NCBI GenBank assembly: GCA_009699795.1
Contig: WLNK01000007.1
Coordinates: forward strand, 1-23,153
Origin: Actinomycetota bacterium
GTDB taxonomy: Bacteria > Actinomycetota > Actinomycetes > Nanopelagicales > Nanopelagicaceae
Reading direction: 5' to 3'
DNA: 23,153 nucleotides
The position numbers and the translations under genes were made by a program. This document shows positions 1-6,623 of the stretch, in pieces. Below the pieces are notes generated by a model. The model had not been told where the DNA came from. It did no database searches and was given only the letters and a program-made list of their open reading frames with translations. Each line of letters opens with the position of its first letter. Position 1 is the stretch's first letter.

Positions 1-135
1 AACAAGTGTTTAGATGGCGCGATTTCTCGCCAAGAACCATGTGGCGTTTGGGGCGGACAACTTATTGAAGATGGAGTAATTATTGAACGCAAGCGTCGTG
101 CAGGTCGCCCTCCACGTATTGCGGCGTTCATGTAA
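1..135 (+). CDS. whiB7: WhiB7-like Fe-S transcription regulator, 3' end only
   Basis: The first 44 codons in frame 1 are the C-terminus of a WhiB-family (Wbl) protein; the 5' part lies outside the window. Visible are one cysteine (residue 3 of the fragment), which aligns with the last Fe-S ligand, then the GVWGG turn (residues 15-19) and a basic tail with GRPPR, which resembles the AT-hook of WhiB7. The order EP-x-GVWGG, then a short acidic/hydrophobic stretch, then RKRRAGRPP fits WhiB7 better than WhiB1/2/3. WhiB7 proteins bind the housekeeping sigma factor and, through the AT-hook, AT-rich minor groove upstream of promoters; they activate intrinsic antibiotic-resistance genes. The neighbouring ABC1 kinase supports the call, as the two genes are adjacent in mycobacteria. 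Odd point: a cysteine stands where WhiB7 usually has tryptophan just before GVWGG. The Wbl family is certain; the WhiB7 subgroup is likely. Confidence 0.85.
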   Translation, partial: NKCLDGAISRQEPCGVWGGQLIEDGVIIERKRRAGRPPRIAAFM

Positions 136-148
136 TTCTGGATCCGTC

Positions 149-219
149 AAAAAATTCTGGCTTACTTGCTAGAGACTTGGTTCGTTAAAGTCTCTTCGCT
201 TCGTAAGCCAGAATTTTTT
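149..219. terminator. Nested double hairpin between convergent whiB7 and ABC1 kinase genes
   Basis: A 17-base arm (149-165) is perfectly complementary to 203-219. Inside its loop lies a second perfect 8-base stem (171-178 with 188-195). The outer arms carry A6 at the 5' side and T7 (214-220) at the 3' side, so a U-tract follows the GC-containing stem whichever strand is read. It sits between the whiB7 stop (135) and the end of the convergent kinase gene (291), so a bidirectional intrinsic terminator is the natural reading. Confidence 0.88.
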
Positions 220-290
220 TGCTCGGAATCCCTTAGGGTCTCTCGCTTGGCCAGGAAGAGCTCTCATAATTTCCGGCGAGGGTTTAAGAA

Positions 291-1619
291 TTAAGTAAGG
301 GATGCGGGAGCGATTTCTGGGAACCAGGAGAGGGCTTCATCACGGAAGTTTCCTTCAGCTTCGAGCTGGCAGAAAATTCCGGTGGTTCCAAGTGTTACGC
401 GGTGAATAAGTACATATTCAGCTGGAAGATTTAACTGGAAGCCGATGCGCGCAGTTGGGTTTCGTGGATCACCAACACGCGCGCTTTGATCTCGTAACCA
501 TTCGCGCGTGTATTTAAAAGTTTCTGTACGAAGTGGTTCGACAAGTGGCACTAGGAAGTCGAGCACTAATTGAGGATCAACATTTACATCAGGCAAAATA
601 AATCCGTCTTTTTTAAATCCGTCATAAAGTGCTTGCGCGTCATCGTCTAGTGCATGCTTGAGAAGATTTTTAAATGGTTCAGGGAAACCATTGGGAAGTC
701 GATTGCATGCTCCAAAATCGAGAACTCCTATGCGGCCATCAGCTAAAAGGCGGAAGTTTCCCGGGTGTGGATCAGCGTGAAGTAGGCCAGCTCTCTCTGG
801 CGCGGTGAAGTGAAAACGTGCCAAACGAAAGCCCGCGTTATTGCGCTCTTCTTGGGAGCCTTCAGAAATCACCTTGGAGAGTGGCTTGCCTTCTAGCCAT
901 TCGCTGACAAGGACTTTATCCGTGGCGGTGACAACCTTTGGAATCGCAACATCTGGATCATTTTCATAGGCATTCCAACATGCAGTCTGCGCCTCGGCCT
1001 CAAATTTGTAATCGACTTCTTCAATGATGCGCGCTCGAAGTTCTTCAAGCAGCGGTTGCATATCAAGGCCCGGTAAAACGAGTTGGAAGACTTTGGAAAA
1101 TCTTTGAATCTGATTCAAATCCGATATGAGCGCTTCGGCGGCACCGGGATATTGAATTTTTACAGCAACAGCTCGTCCATCTTTCCATTGCGCTTTATGT
1201 ACTTGGCCAATAGATGCAGCAGCAACCGGCACGTCGTCAAAAGATGCGAAATTATCTCGCCAATCTTCACCCAACTCTTTTGCCAAAACTTTGTGAACAA
1301 CGCGAGCAGGAAGTGGCGGGGCTGCTTCTTGAAGTTTTGTAAGTGTCTCGCGATATGGCTTTGCAATATTTTCAGGAAGTGCTGCTTCAAATACAGAGAG
1401 CGCTTGCCCGAACTTCATCGCTCCGCCTTTGAGTTCCCCAAGAACTTTAAACATTTGCGCCGCAGTTTTTTCTTGAATTTCTGTAAGTACAACCGAAGAT
1501 GATTGTCCGACTAATTGTTTTCCTAAACCGAGAGCACTGCGCCCCGCTAAACCGACCGGGATTGAGATCATCTTGGCTGAACGCGCAGCCGTAGAACTCG
1601 GAATCTCTTGATCGGACAT
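291..1619 (-). CDS. ABC1/AarF/UbiB-type atypical kinase
   Basis: This 442-residue protein has the full signature of the ABC1 (AarF/UbiB/COQ8) atypical kinase-like family. A KxGQ motif reads KFGQ (69-72). The alanine-rich nucleotide loop AAASIGQVHKA (133-143) replaces the usual P-loop glycines. The VAVK lysine is at 154, an EVDY motif at 201-204, the catalytic-loop-like HADPHPGNF at 281-289 and the metal-binding DFG at 301-303. UbiB/COQ8 members support isoprenoid-quinone synthesis; the actinobacterial gene beside whiB7 has instead been linked to antibiotic tolerance in mycobacteria, so the substrate is unknown. I see no C-terminal membrane anchor like that of UbiB. The upstream ThiF-like gene ends 48 bases before this start on the same strand, so co-transcription is likely. 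No clear Shine-Dalgarno sequence precedes the ATG. Family certain, biological role unknown. Confidence 0.9.
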   Translation of the reverse strand: MSDQEIPSSTAARSAKMISIPVGLAGRSALGLGKQLVGQSSSVVLTEIQEKTAAQMFKVLGELKGGAMKFGQALSVFEAALPENIAKPYRETLTKLQEAAPPLPARVVHKVLAKELGEDWRDNFASFDDVPVAAASIGQVHKAQWKDGRAVAVKIQYPGAAEALISDLNQIQRFSKVFQLVLPGLDMQPLLEELRARIIEEVDYKFEAEAQTACWNAYENDPDVAIPKVVTATDKVLVSEWLEGKPLSKVISEGSQEERNNAGFRLARFHFTAPERAGLLHADPHPGNFRLLADGRIGVLDFGACNRLPNGFPEPFKNLLKHALDDDAQALYDGFKKDGFILPDVNVDPQLVLDFLVPLVEPLRTETFKYTREWLRDQSARVGDPRNPTARIGFQLNLPAEYVLIHRVTLGTTGIFCQLEAEGNFRDEALSWFPEIAPASLT

Positions 1620-1667
1620 AGCGCTAATGGTGCCGAACTTTCGGGTTAAGCGCTAACTGAAACTGAG

Positions 1668-2813
1668 CTACCAATTACATCCGCACGAAGGATGGCGCGC
1701 TATAGCGATGTGTTTCGCGCTACATAATGAGAGTAAATCCACGGTGATAATCGAACCCATCAGATCGCATGTTCCTGTATCAATAAGTTGGATAACAATT
1801 GAGGCAACAAGGGCCGATAAGAAGTGAGCTCCAACAACTGGTAATTCTGCAGTTGTTTCTCCAGTTCGAACTATTTCTGCACCAGCTTCACTTTGTTCAT
1901 TTTCAAGTAGTTCTACGCAGCGATTGCAAGGAGTTTGACCTGGCTTCACAATCGGTCCAAGCGTCAGGCAAGCACCTTCGACTTCACCAATAATTAAGTG
2001 TTGCTGTCCGGCAGACATCCAAAGTGAACGTATAACCGGATCGATCTCACCAAAATGGATCTTTAGTGTTTGCTCTTTAAAATCGCCTTCAAGTTCTTGA
2101 GCACTTTCAACTTTATCCAAAGGAAGAAGTGAGATTTCTTTAGATAGTTCATTTGTTCGGGCTTTGAAAGTTTTACCTAAATCTGTAGAGCGGATTGATC
2201 CAGCCTCGATATCGGTATCAGTTATTAACGGCGAGTTTTGGCGATAGCCCAATCCAAATTGGGTATGCGTAACACCGCTTGCGAGAAGAAGTGCAAAGAG
2301 TTGTGTGGCTGCGCGCGAGTGTCCTGAAATTTCTACATGTGCAAGATGTCGTTGATTGATTATTTCTATTCCTGAATCAATAACGCCAGGTACCCAACGA
2401 GATTGAATTAATTCGGGTTCAATCTTTTTCTTCAATTGCTCAAATGAAGCATCGCCCTTATGCGCACTAGCAACTTTTGCTTTTTCTGTAATAGCTGAGA
2501 TATAACGCTCTGAAACGCGAATCTTGCTCTGCTGGCTTTCGATCAAACCACAATCATTGAGTTGGGTCGTAAGTTCTGAGATTTGCACTGAAGTGTGCTC
2601 AGATGAATCGAGAATTTCTTGGAGTAATTGTTCAGTCTGTTCTGTAGCTGCATTTGCAGCAAAATATTCGAAAATTGCGCGAGCGCATTTCGATTGAAAT
2701 CCGACTCTTGTTCTCGGCGTACCGATAAAGAAAAATTCCGGATCTTTCGAAGCGTAGAGAGCGACGCCTTGTTTGAGTCGAATAGGACGAGTTTGCAATT
2801 CGTTGGTAGTCAT
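1668..2813 (-). CDS. ThiF/E1-like protein of the cyclodehydratase-partner type, orphan
   Basis: With the ATG at 2813 the protein has 381 residues; a TTG 14 codons upstream is a poorer start. The N-terminal ~95 residues look like a small winged-helix or leader-peptide-binding domain. The second half resembles the ThiF/MoeB/E1 fold found in azoline-peptide cyclodehydratase partners. A PC-x-x-C motif (C296, C299) and a C-terminal CGC (C377, C379) would form the structural zinc site. The glycine-rich ATP motif of true ThiF/MoeB (GxGGxG) is absent: the equivalent segment reads ISGHSRAAT (162-170). So adenylation is unlikely, which agrees with partner-type members. No YcaO gene or precursor peptide is visible here. 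From memory it sits in the place of M. tuberculosis Rv3196, between the ABC1 kinase and DUF5679/DUF2342. Function unknown; confidence concerns the fold only. Confidence 0.72.
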   Translation of the reverse strand: MTTNELQTRPIRLKQGVALYASKDPEFFFIGTPRTRVGFQSKCARAIFEYFAANAATEQTEQLLQEILDSSEHTSVQISELTTQLNDCGLIESQQSKIRVSERYISAITEKAKVASAHKGDASFEQLKKKIEPELIQSRWVPGVIDSGIEIINQRHLAHVEISGHSRAATQLFALLLASGVTHTQFGLGYRQNSPLITDTDIEAGSIRSTDLGKTFKARTNELSKEISLLPLDKVESAQELEGDFKEQTLKIHFGEIDPVIRSLWMSAGQQHLIIGEVEGACLTLGPIVKPGQTPCNRCVELLENEQSEAGAEIVRTGETTAELPVVGAHFLSALVASIVIQLIDTGTCDLMGSIITVDLLSLCSAKHIAIARHPSCGCNW

Positions 2814-2904
2814 CGGCAAAGAGTGTCTTTTGCGGTGACATCGCGCTAAGGGCAAACTTCAAAGTTGTGCGCAGATGCGAGTAATTTGTACTTACGGTGA
2901 TAAA

Positions 2905-2960
2905 AGAATTCGCCCCGTTCAACTATTGAGTTTTCACTCAATGGGCTAAACGGGGCGAAC
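2905..2960 (-). terminator. Intrinsic terminator after the DUF5679 gene
   Basis: The 11-base arms 2909-2919 and 2949-2959 are perfectly complementary and GC-rich, enclosing a second 6-base stem (2925-2930 with 2937-2942). Read on the minus strand it begins about 20 bases after the DUF5679 stop and is followed by TTCTTTTAT. It separates DUF5679 from the ThiF-like gene, so the latter needs its own promoter in the roughly 90 bases upstream of 2813. I could not pick out a convincing -35/-10 pair there. Confidence 0.85.
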
Positions 2961-2978
2961 TTTAAGTCTTGGGTGGTT

Positions 2979-3140
2979 TTACTGTGCCTTACCGAGGATG
3001 CGATTTACCTTGGTGCCACAGACTGGGCAAATGCCCTGTGCCATGCGACGACCAGAGTCTGAGATCTTTACAGTTCCCTCAAAATCACGCTTCTCTTTGC
3101 ACTTAACGCAGTAAGCGTCACCCTTGTATGTCTCTGCCAT
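2979..3140 (-). CDS. DUF5679 zinc-ribbon small protein
   Basis: This 53-residue gene was found by reading the minus strand between the terminator and the metallopeptidase gene. It has two CxxC knuckles (C11/C14 and C38/C41) separated by 23 residues, a VKCKEKRDF stretch and a C-terminal CGTKVNRILGK. That is the full layout of DUF5679, a very conserved actinobacterial zinc-ribbon family of unknown function. A GGAGAG Shine-Dalgarno sequence lies 5 bases upstream of the ATG, and its own terminator follows, so it is probably a single-gene transcript. The family is usually described from small stand-alone proteins like this one, and the length is complete. Any role in nucleic-acid or ribosome binding would be a guess from the ribbon fold and basic charge. 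Confidence 0.93.
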   Translation of the reverse strand: MAETYKGDAYCVKCKEKRDFEGTVKISDSGRRMAQGICPVCGTKVNRILGKAQ

Positions 3141-3230
3141 TTTGCTCTCCAATCGCCGCTTGAGCTCGAAGCGCTCATGCGTGCATACACGACGATACCC
3201 CTGCGTACGCTCAAATCTGGGTTTTTGCGC

Positions 3231-3836
3231 CTACTTTGTGCGTAGTTTTTTCAGCTCAACAGGCTCAGCCAGCGCTCGTTCTGCCGCCTCATACCCGTCT
3301 AGATAGGCGCTGGCCAGCTCCGAGCCCTCAAAGCGGCTAAGGAGCTCTGTGAACTCGGCACCATGGTCAAAATGGCGCAGATGAATAGCTTCATGGAAAA
3401 GGACGTAATCGAGGGCGTAATCAGGGGCAAGTTTGAGGCGATCAGAGATACGGATCGTCTGGTCAAGGCCGGTACACGAGCCCCAACGCTCACGCATTGT
3501 TCGCCAGGCCACCGATACAGGGCGTTCAGTAATTTGCGGGGCTAATTCACTTAAGAGTTCATCAATGCGCTTGGCAAGTGCCTGCTCAGTGGGAGTTTTG
3601 CTCTCTTCCTGACTTCGGATCTTGGCAATCATCTCTGGAACTATCGCTCGTTCATCTGCCTTACTCATTCTTGCTGGAATCGAAACGATAATTCGCCCGC
3701 CTTGGCGATAGGCCGAGATATTTCGCTTTCTCCGGGCGGATCGAATAACCAAAATCTCGCCCTCATCTATTCCGGGCAGAGTCATGCCCTCATCAAATGG
3801 GGTATCGGATTCCACAAATAAAAAGTACTCGCCCAT
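3231..3836 (-). CDS. YgjP/SprT-like zinc metallopeptidase (M48-type, DUF45)
   Basis: The 201-residue protein carries the zincin motif HEAIH (148-152) and a third ligand at H158 (HFDHGAEF), with the RWGSC box (117-121) that precedes the active helix in the YgjP/DUF45 family. No signal peptide or membrane segment is seen, so it should be cytoplasmic, unlike membrane M48/HtpX proteases. Its length and motif spacing are normal for actinobacterial members, which lie beside DUF2342 genes. A good minus-strand promoter lies upstream (3907-3934). The leader of about 60 bases contains a small palindrome (3846-3859: TTGAGA, two bases, TCTCAA) just before the ATG, which could be an operator or a hairpin masking translation. 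Substrate unknown. Confidence 0.9.
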   Translation of the reverse strand: MGEYFLFVESDTPFDEGMTLPGIDEGEILVIRSARRKRNISAYRQGGRIIVSIPARMSKADERAIVPEMIAKIRSQEESKTPTEQALAKRIDELLSELAPQITERPVSVAWRTMRERWGSCTGLDQTIRISDRLKLAPDYALDYVLFHEAIHLRHFDHGAEFTELLSRFEGSELASAYLDGYEAAERALAEPVELKKLRTK

Positions 3837-3906
3837 TCTTTAATATTGAGAAATCTCAAGTACGTGTTGAGGGATTTGTTAATTATTTCTTTAAAAATTA
3901 TTTTGC

Positions 3907-3934
3907 TATATATGAATAAATGCCGGTGTGTCAA
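3907..3934 (-). promoter_or_regulatory. Sigma-70-type promoter for the YgjP-like gene
   Basis: Read on the minus strand, a perfect TTGACA (-35, complement of 3929-3934) is followed 16 bases later by TATATA (-10, complement of 3907-3912). Transcription would start near 3900, giving a leader of about 60 bases before the ATG at 3836. This is one of the clearest promoters in the window. Spacing is one base shorter than the ideal 17. Confidence 0.6.
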
Positions 3935-3982
3935 AGCGGTTGCTATTTGATTATGGCTTCATTTCCACATAAGTTGCGCTTA

Positions 3983-4055
3983 CGAAGTCCTCGGATAACT
4001 ATTTACACATCTGCAAGGGGAAGGCAGATATGTGAATGTGCGCCCGGGGACTTCG
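3983..4055. other. Two-tier stem-loop in the DUF2342/YgjP intergenic gap
   Basis: Arms 3983-3994 and 4044-4055 pair over 12 bases with one T/G wobble. Inside, 4006-4014 pairs with 4024-4034 (9 pairs with a 2-base bulge) around an A/G-only loop. It starts 27 bases after the DUF2342 stop on the minus strand, so a terminator or 3'-UTR structure for that gene is the simplest reading. The U-tract, however, is on the wrong side: only the plus strand has CTTTTATT after the stem. A plus-strand small RNA is the alternative. The rest of the 3837-4081 gap holds the promoter above and nothing else I can name. Confidence 0.6.
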
Positions 4056-4081
4056 CTTTTATTGTGGCGGACAGAGTCGCG

Positions 4082-5440
4082 TTAAATTAGCCCAGAAAGA
4101 TCATCGGGAATAGTTGTGGAGTTAAGAAAGTTTTCCGGCGCAAGTAAATCTTCGGCAGTTGGCAGTAATCCGCCCCAAATTTGATCACGCTGGGCAACAT
4201 CTTTGATCTCACGAATCTTTGACCAAAACGCGCTCGCCTCGCGTGAAAGCTTGGGCGAAACTTTTAATCCGAGCATCGTTGAAAATAACTTTTCTGCAGG
4301 AGCAGATGCCGCACGTCGTCGCCTAAAAGTTTCTCTGAGAGCCTGGATTGAAGGTAATCGATCTCCGGCTGCAAGTGTTGTGACTTCATCTGCCCAACCT
4401 TCGATAAGTGCAAGTACCGTTTCAAGTTTTGCGAGCGCAATTTTTTGCGAAGGAGAATCCTCTGGAGTAAATACACCGGCATCAAGATTTAAAGTGAAAG
4501 CGTTGTTCTGGTCCATATTCGAGGGATCAAAATTTGTTGGATCCATCTGCATATTTTCAAAGGCTGATTCTGCTTGTCTTTGAATTGCATCGATATCAAT
4601 ATGGATTCCTTTTCCATATTCAGCTATTGAACTCTGCATATATGAAACAAGCCAAGGATTATGGGCGAAAAGTCTGGCAACAGCCCCTTCGCGAAGCGCG
4701 TGATAGATGAATACTTCAGATTTTGGAATCTCAAGATCAGTCGACCATTTCTCGATATTTTCTGGAATTACGAGTGGTTTTGCAGGATCAAGAAGTGGCA
4801 AACCAACATCATGTGCGCCGGTTACTTCAGTTGCGAGAGCGCCAATCGATTGTCCTAGCTGAGTAGCAATCATCGTCCCAATAAATGAACGCAGAATTGT
4901 TGTAATCATTTCAATCGGTGCCTGGTTTGCGGCATCCTCTGCACTTTCGCTTTGGCCAGCGACTGCTTCATCCAGGAGCGCGCTGATTGCAGATGCAAGA
5001 CCAGCAGCAAGTGGCTCCATTGTTCGTTGCCAACCGGCGAGAGTGATATCTACCCAATCTGCGCGGCTTGCAGCAAGGGAAGTGGCGCTACCGGAACCGG
5101 AAGTCGCTGGGAATGAGGTGGCTTCATTGAGCCAAATCTCAGCAATTTCAAATGCATTTTCAACAACAGATAAATCTTTTGTACCAAGTGGTGAAAGGCC
5201 TTGTGCAGAGACGAATTTCTTAGCAGTTTCGCGAACTGTTGCTTGCGGCAAAACCTCGCCAGCTTGAGCCTGACCCCCGAAAATATTTGCAAATGGATTT
5301 ACAAAACCAGTCGTATTTATCCCGAGCTTTTCAAATTGCTCTTTCATTTGTTCTTGCATGGCGCGCATCATGGCGTTGAAGTCTGGTTCTTTCCCAGGTT
5401 CATCTGGAGTGCCATCTGGTGTGAAACCAAAGGGGGACAT
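4082..5440 (-). CDS. DUF2342 / Zincin_2-type hydrolase-like protein
   Basis: This 452-residue protein matches the actinobacterial DUF2342 family, usually annotated as a zinc-dependent hydrolase or 'coenzyme F420 biosynthesis-associated' protein. The N-terminus is Pro/Gly/Met-rich and charged (1-60), followed by a long mostly helical domain. The family's zincin-like segment is visible as HALREGAVARLF (247-258), with Glu251 kept. The position where I recall family members having a second His (…AHARLF) is Val254 here, so zinc binding by the standard motif looks compromised. AAGGAG lies a few bases upstream of the ATG, supporting the start. From memory the gene corresponds to M. tuberculosis Rv3195. 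It is divergent from the small TM protein and protease genes. No experimental function is established to my knowledge. Confidence 0.85.
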   Translation of the reverse strand: MSPFGFTPDGTPDEPGKEPDFNAMMRAMQEQMKEQFEKLGINTTGFVNPFANIFGGQAQAGEVLPQATVRETAKKFVSAQGLSPLGTKDLSVVENAFEIAEIWLNEATSFPATSGSGSATSLAASRADWVDITLAGWQRTMEPLAAGLASAISALLDEAVAGQSESAEDAANQAPIEMITTILRSFIGTMIATQLGQSIGALATEVTGAHDVGLPLLDPAKPLVIPENIEKWSTDLEIPKSEVFIYHALREGAVARLFAHNPWLVSYMQSSIAEYGKGIHIDIDAIQRQAESAFENMQMDPTNFDPSNMDQNNAFTLNLDAGVFTPEDSPSQKIALAKLETVLALIEGWADEVTTLAAGDRLPSIQALRETFRRRRAASAPAEKLFSTMLGLKVSPKLSREASAFWSKIREIKDVAQRDQIWGGLLPTAEDLLAPENFLNSTTIPDDLSGLI

Positions 5441-5556
5441 GTGCGCTCCTTTCGCAGAATTAACTTTCTGGTTGAGTACTTTCTAACGTTAACGCTATAT
5501 CAGGCTATAACAATCTCAACCCGAGTTTTCTTCCCGCCAGCAGTAGGCTTTGATAC
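5441..5556. promoter_or_regulatory. Divergent promoter region, DUF2342 versus small TM protein
   Basis: This 116-base gap separates two divergent starts. On plus, TTGAGT (5472-5477) lies 18 bases from TATATC (5496-5501), and a better -10, TATAAC (5506-5511), lacks a matching -35. An 8-base palindrome TAACGTTA (5484-5491) sits between the putative elements. On minus only the Shine-Dalgarno AAGGAG near 5450 is convincing. Promoters must be here by context, but the exact hexamers are uncertain. Confidence 0.35.
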
Positions 5557-5829
5557 ATGTCCAATGCATTTATGGCCCTCATCTGGTGGGTTATTCCAGC
5601 GCTCGGACTCATCGCAGCGATTGTCTACGTAGTGTGGGTTACAAAATTCGAGGGGAAATATCGAGCCCAAACCAATCGATCCGTTGATTCATTTCAGAAA
5701 TTTCAGCAAACTTTTGGCGCCCAGGGCGCAAGTGGCCAAGGACAGAAAGATCCCACCCAACGAAATTCAAATTTGGGCGACCCCAATTTAGATAGTGGCG
5801 ACTATCCGTATAAGAAATTAAATCCATAA
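5557..5829 (+). CDS. Small single-pass membrane protein
   Basis: The protein has 90 residues. One strongly hydrophobic helix spans residues 4-28 (rich in Trp, Ile and Val), followed by a basic stop and a polar, Gly/Gln/Asn-rich tail ending in YPYKKLNP. I do not recognise a named family. A small one-TM protein in this place, between the DUF2342 gene and the YlbL-type protease gene, recurs in actinobacteria as far as I recall. The gene ends 5 bases before the protease start, so it is the first gene of a three-gene plus-strand operon with the protease and UPF0182. That makes a membrane partner or adaptor role for the protease plausible, but nothing in the sequence proves it. The Shine-Dalgarno sequence is weak (AGTAGG). 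Confidence 0.78.
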   Translation: MSNAFMALIWWVIPALGLIAAIVYVVWVTKFEGKYRAQTNRSVDSFQKFQQTFGAQGASGQGQKDPTQRNSNLGDPNLDSGDYPYKKLNP

Positions 5830-5834
5830 GCTCA

Positions 5835-6623
5835 ATGCGATTTTCTACTCTCCCCAAGTTTGTAACTTTTGTACTCACTCTTTTCTTTGCGGTTGCACTC
5901 GTGGCGCCACTTCCTTTTGCAATCATTACCCCGGGCCATGCAATCAATGTCTTTGATGGGCTCATAAAAGAATCCAAATCAAGTGGCTCAAAGATTGAAT
6001 TCAATAAAGCTGATGGCAAGTTACTACTTCTTACTATCTTGGTTACGAATCCAGATTCATATATAAGTGGCGGCCAAGTAATTTATAGCTGGCTTCATGC
6101 CGACAATGTTGTATTGCCAAAATCAGCAATCTATACGCCAGGCCTTAGTTCAAAAGCTGAAGAAGTGAAATCGAATAAAGAGATGGTGGATTCTCAATTA
6201 AATGCAAAACTTGCCGCTCTTACCTACCTTGCCAAGACATTTCCTGATCGCGGATTTAACACAATTAAAAGTTCAGATATTTCAATTTCGCTCAAAGATA
6301 CTGGTGGCCCAAGTGCCGGAACAGCTTTTGCCCTAGCCTTAGTTGAACTTCTGACAAAAGAAAATTATTTGCACGGTGCAAACGTTGCTGTAACTGGAAC
6401 CATAAATTCAAAAGGTGAAGTTGGAGCAATTGGTGGAGTTAACGAGAAACTTATTTCTGCAAAAAAGGCTGGCGCAAAATTGTTGATTATTCCTCGCGCA
6501 AACTGTGTCGATCTAGACACTAACCCGGGAGATATAAGAATTGCCGCAGTTTCTACTCTCACGCAAGCGCTAGCGGCACTCGACTCGAAAGACCCAAAAG
6601 GGTGCGATAGCGTAGGAGCATGA
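5835..6623 (+). CDS. YlbL-like membrane-anchored Lon-domain serine protease, PDZ-less
   Basis: The protein has 262 residues. An N-terminal membrane anchor (about 8-31) is followed by an extracytoplasmic part that ends in a Lon proteolytic domain. The catalytic serine motif GGPSAG puts Ser at 160, and the partner lysine is K205 in the NEKLISAKKAGA stretch, the normal Ser-Lys dyad spacing. YlbL-type proteins (M. tuberculosis Rv3194c) are usually about 340-360 residues with a PDZ domain between anchor and protease. Here residues 112-150 run almost directly from the LAALTYL helix to the ISLKDTGGPSAG strand, and I see no PDZ fold, so the substrate-binding module appears lost. The stop overlaps the UPF0182 start (ATGATG at 6620), implying translational coupling. 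Protease assignment is strong; substrate unknown. Confidence 0.88.
   Translation: MRFSTLPKFVTFVLTLFFAVALVAPLPFAIITPGHAINVFDGLIKESKSSGSKIEFNKADGKLLLLTILVTNPDSYISGGQVIYSWLHADNVVLPKSAIYTPGLSSKAEEVKSNKEMVDSQLNAKLAALTYLAKTFPDRGFNTIKSSDISISLKDTGGPSAGTAFALALVELLTKENYLHGANVAVTGTINSKGEVGAIGGVNEKLISAKKAGAKLLIIPRANCVDLDTNPGDIRIAAVSTLTQALAALDSKDPKGCDSVGA

Noticed and set aside
1083..1502. Long plus-strand open frame opposite the ABC1 kinase gene
   Set aside because: It lies wholly inside the kinase gene on the other strand, its translation is rich in Cys/Phe/Arg with no domain-like pattern, and it has no ribosome site. It is a shadow frame, as are the other antisense frames in aroA, copA and kgd.
1620..1656. 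AGCGCTAA occurring twice (1620-1627 and 1649-1656) before the kinase gene as operators
   Set aside because: The copies are only 8 bases, one sits against the start codon, and such a match is not rare enough to support a regulatory call.
3915..4060. SRP 4.5S RNA or 6S RNA candidate in the structured gap
   Set aside because: The inner loop AAGGGGAAG recalls the SRP GGAA loop, but the conserved SRP helix-8 bulges and sequence are missing, and there is no long 6S-like double strand. Only a generic stem-loop is supported.
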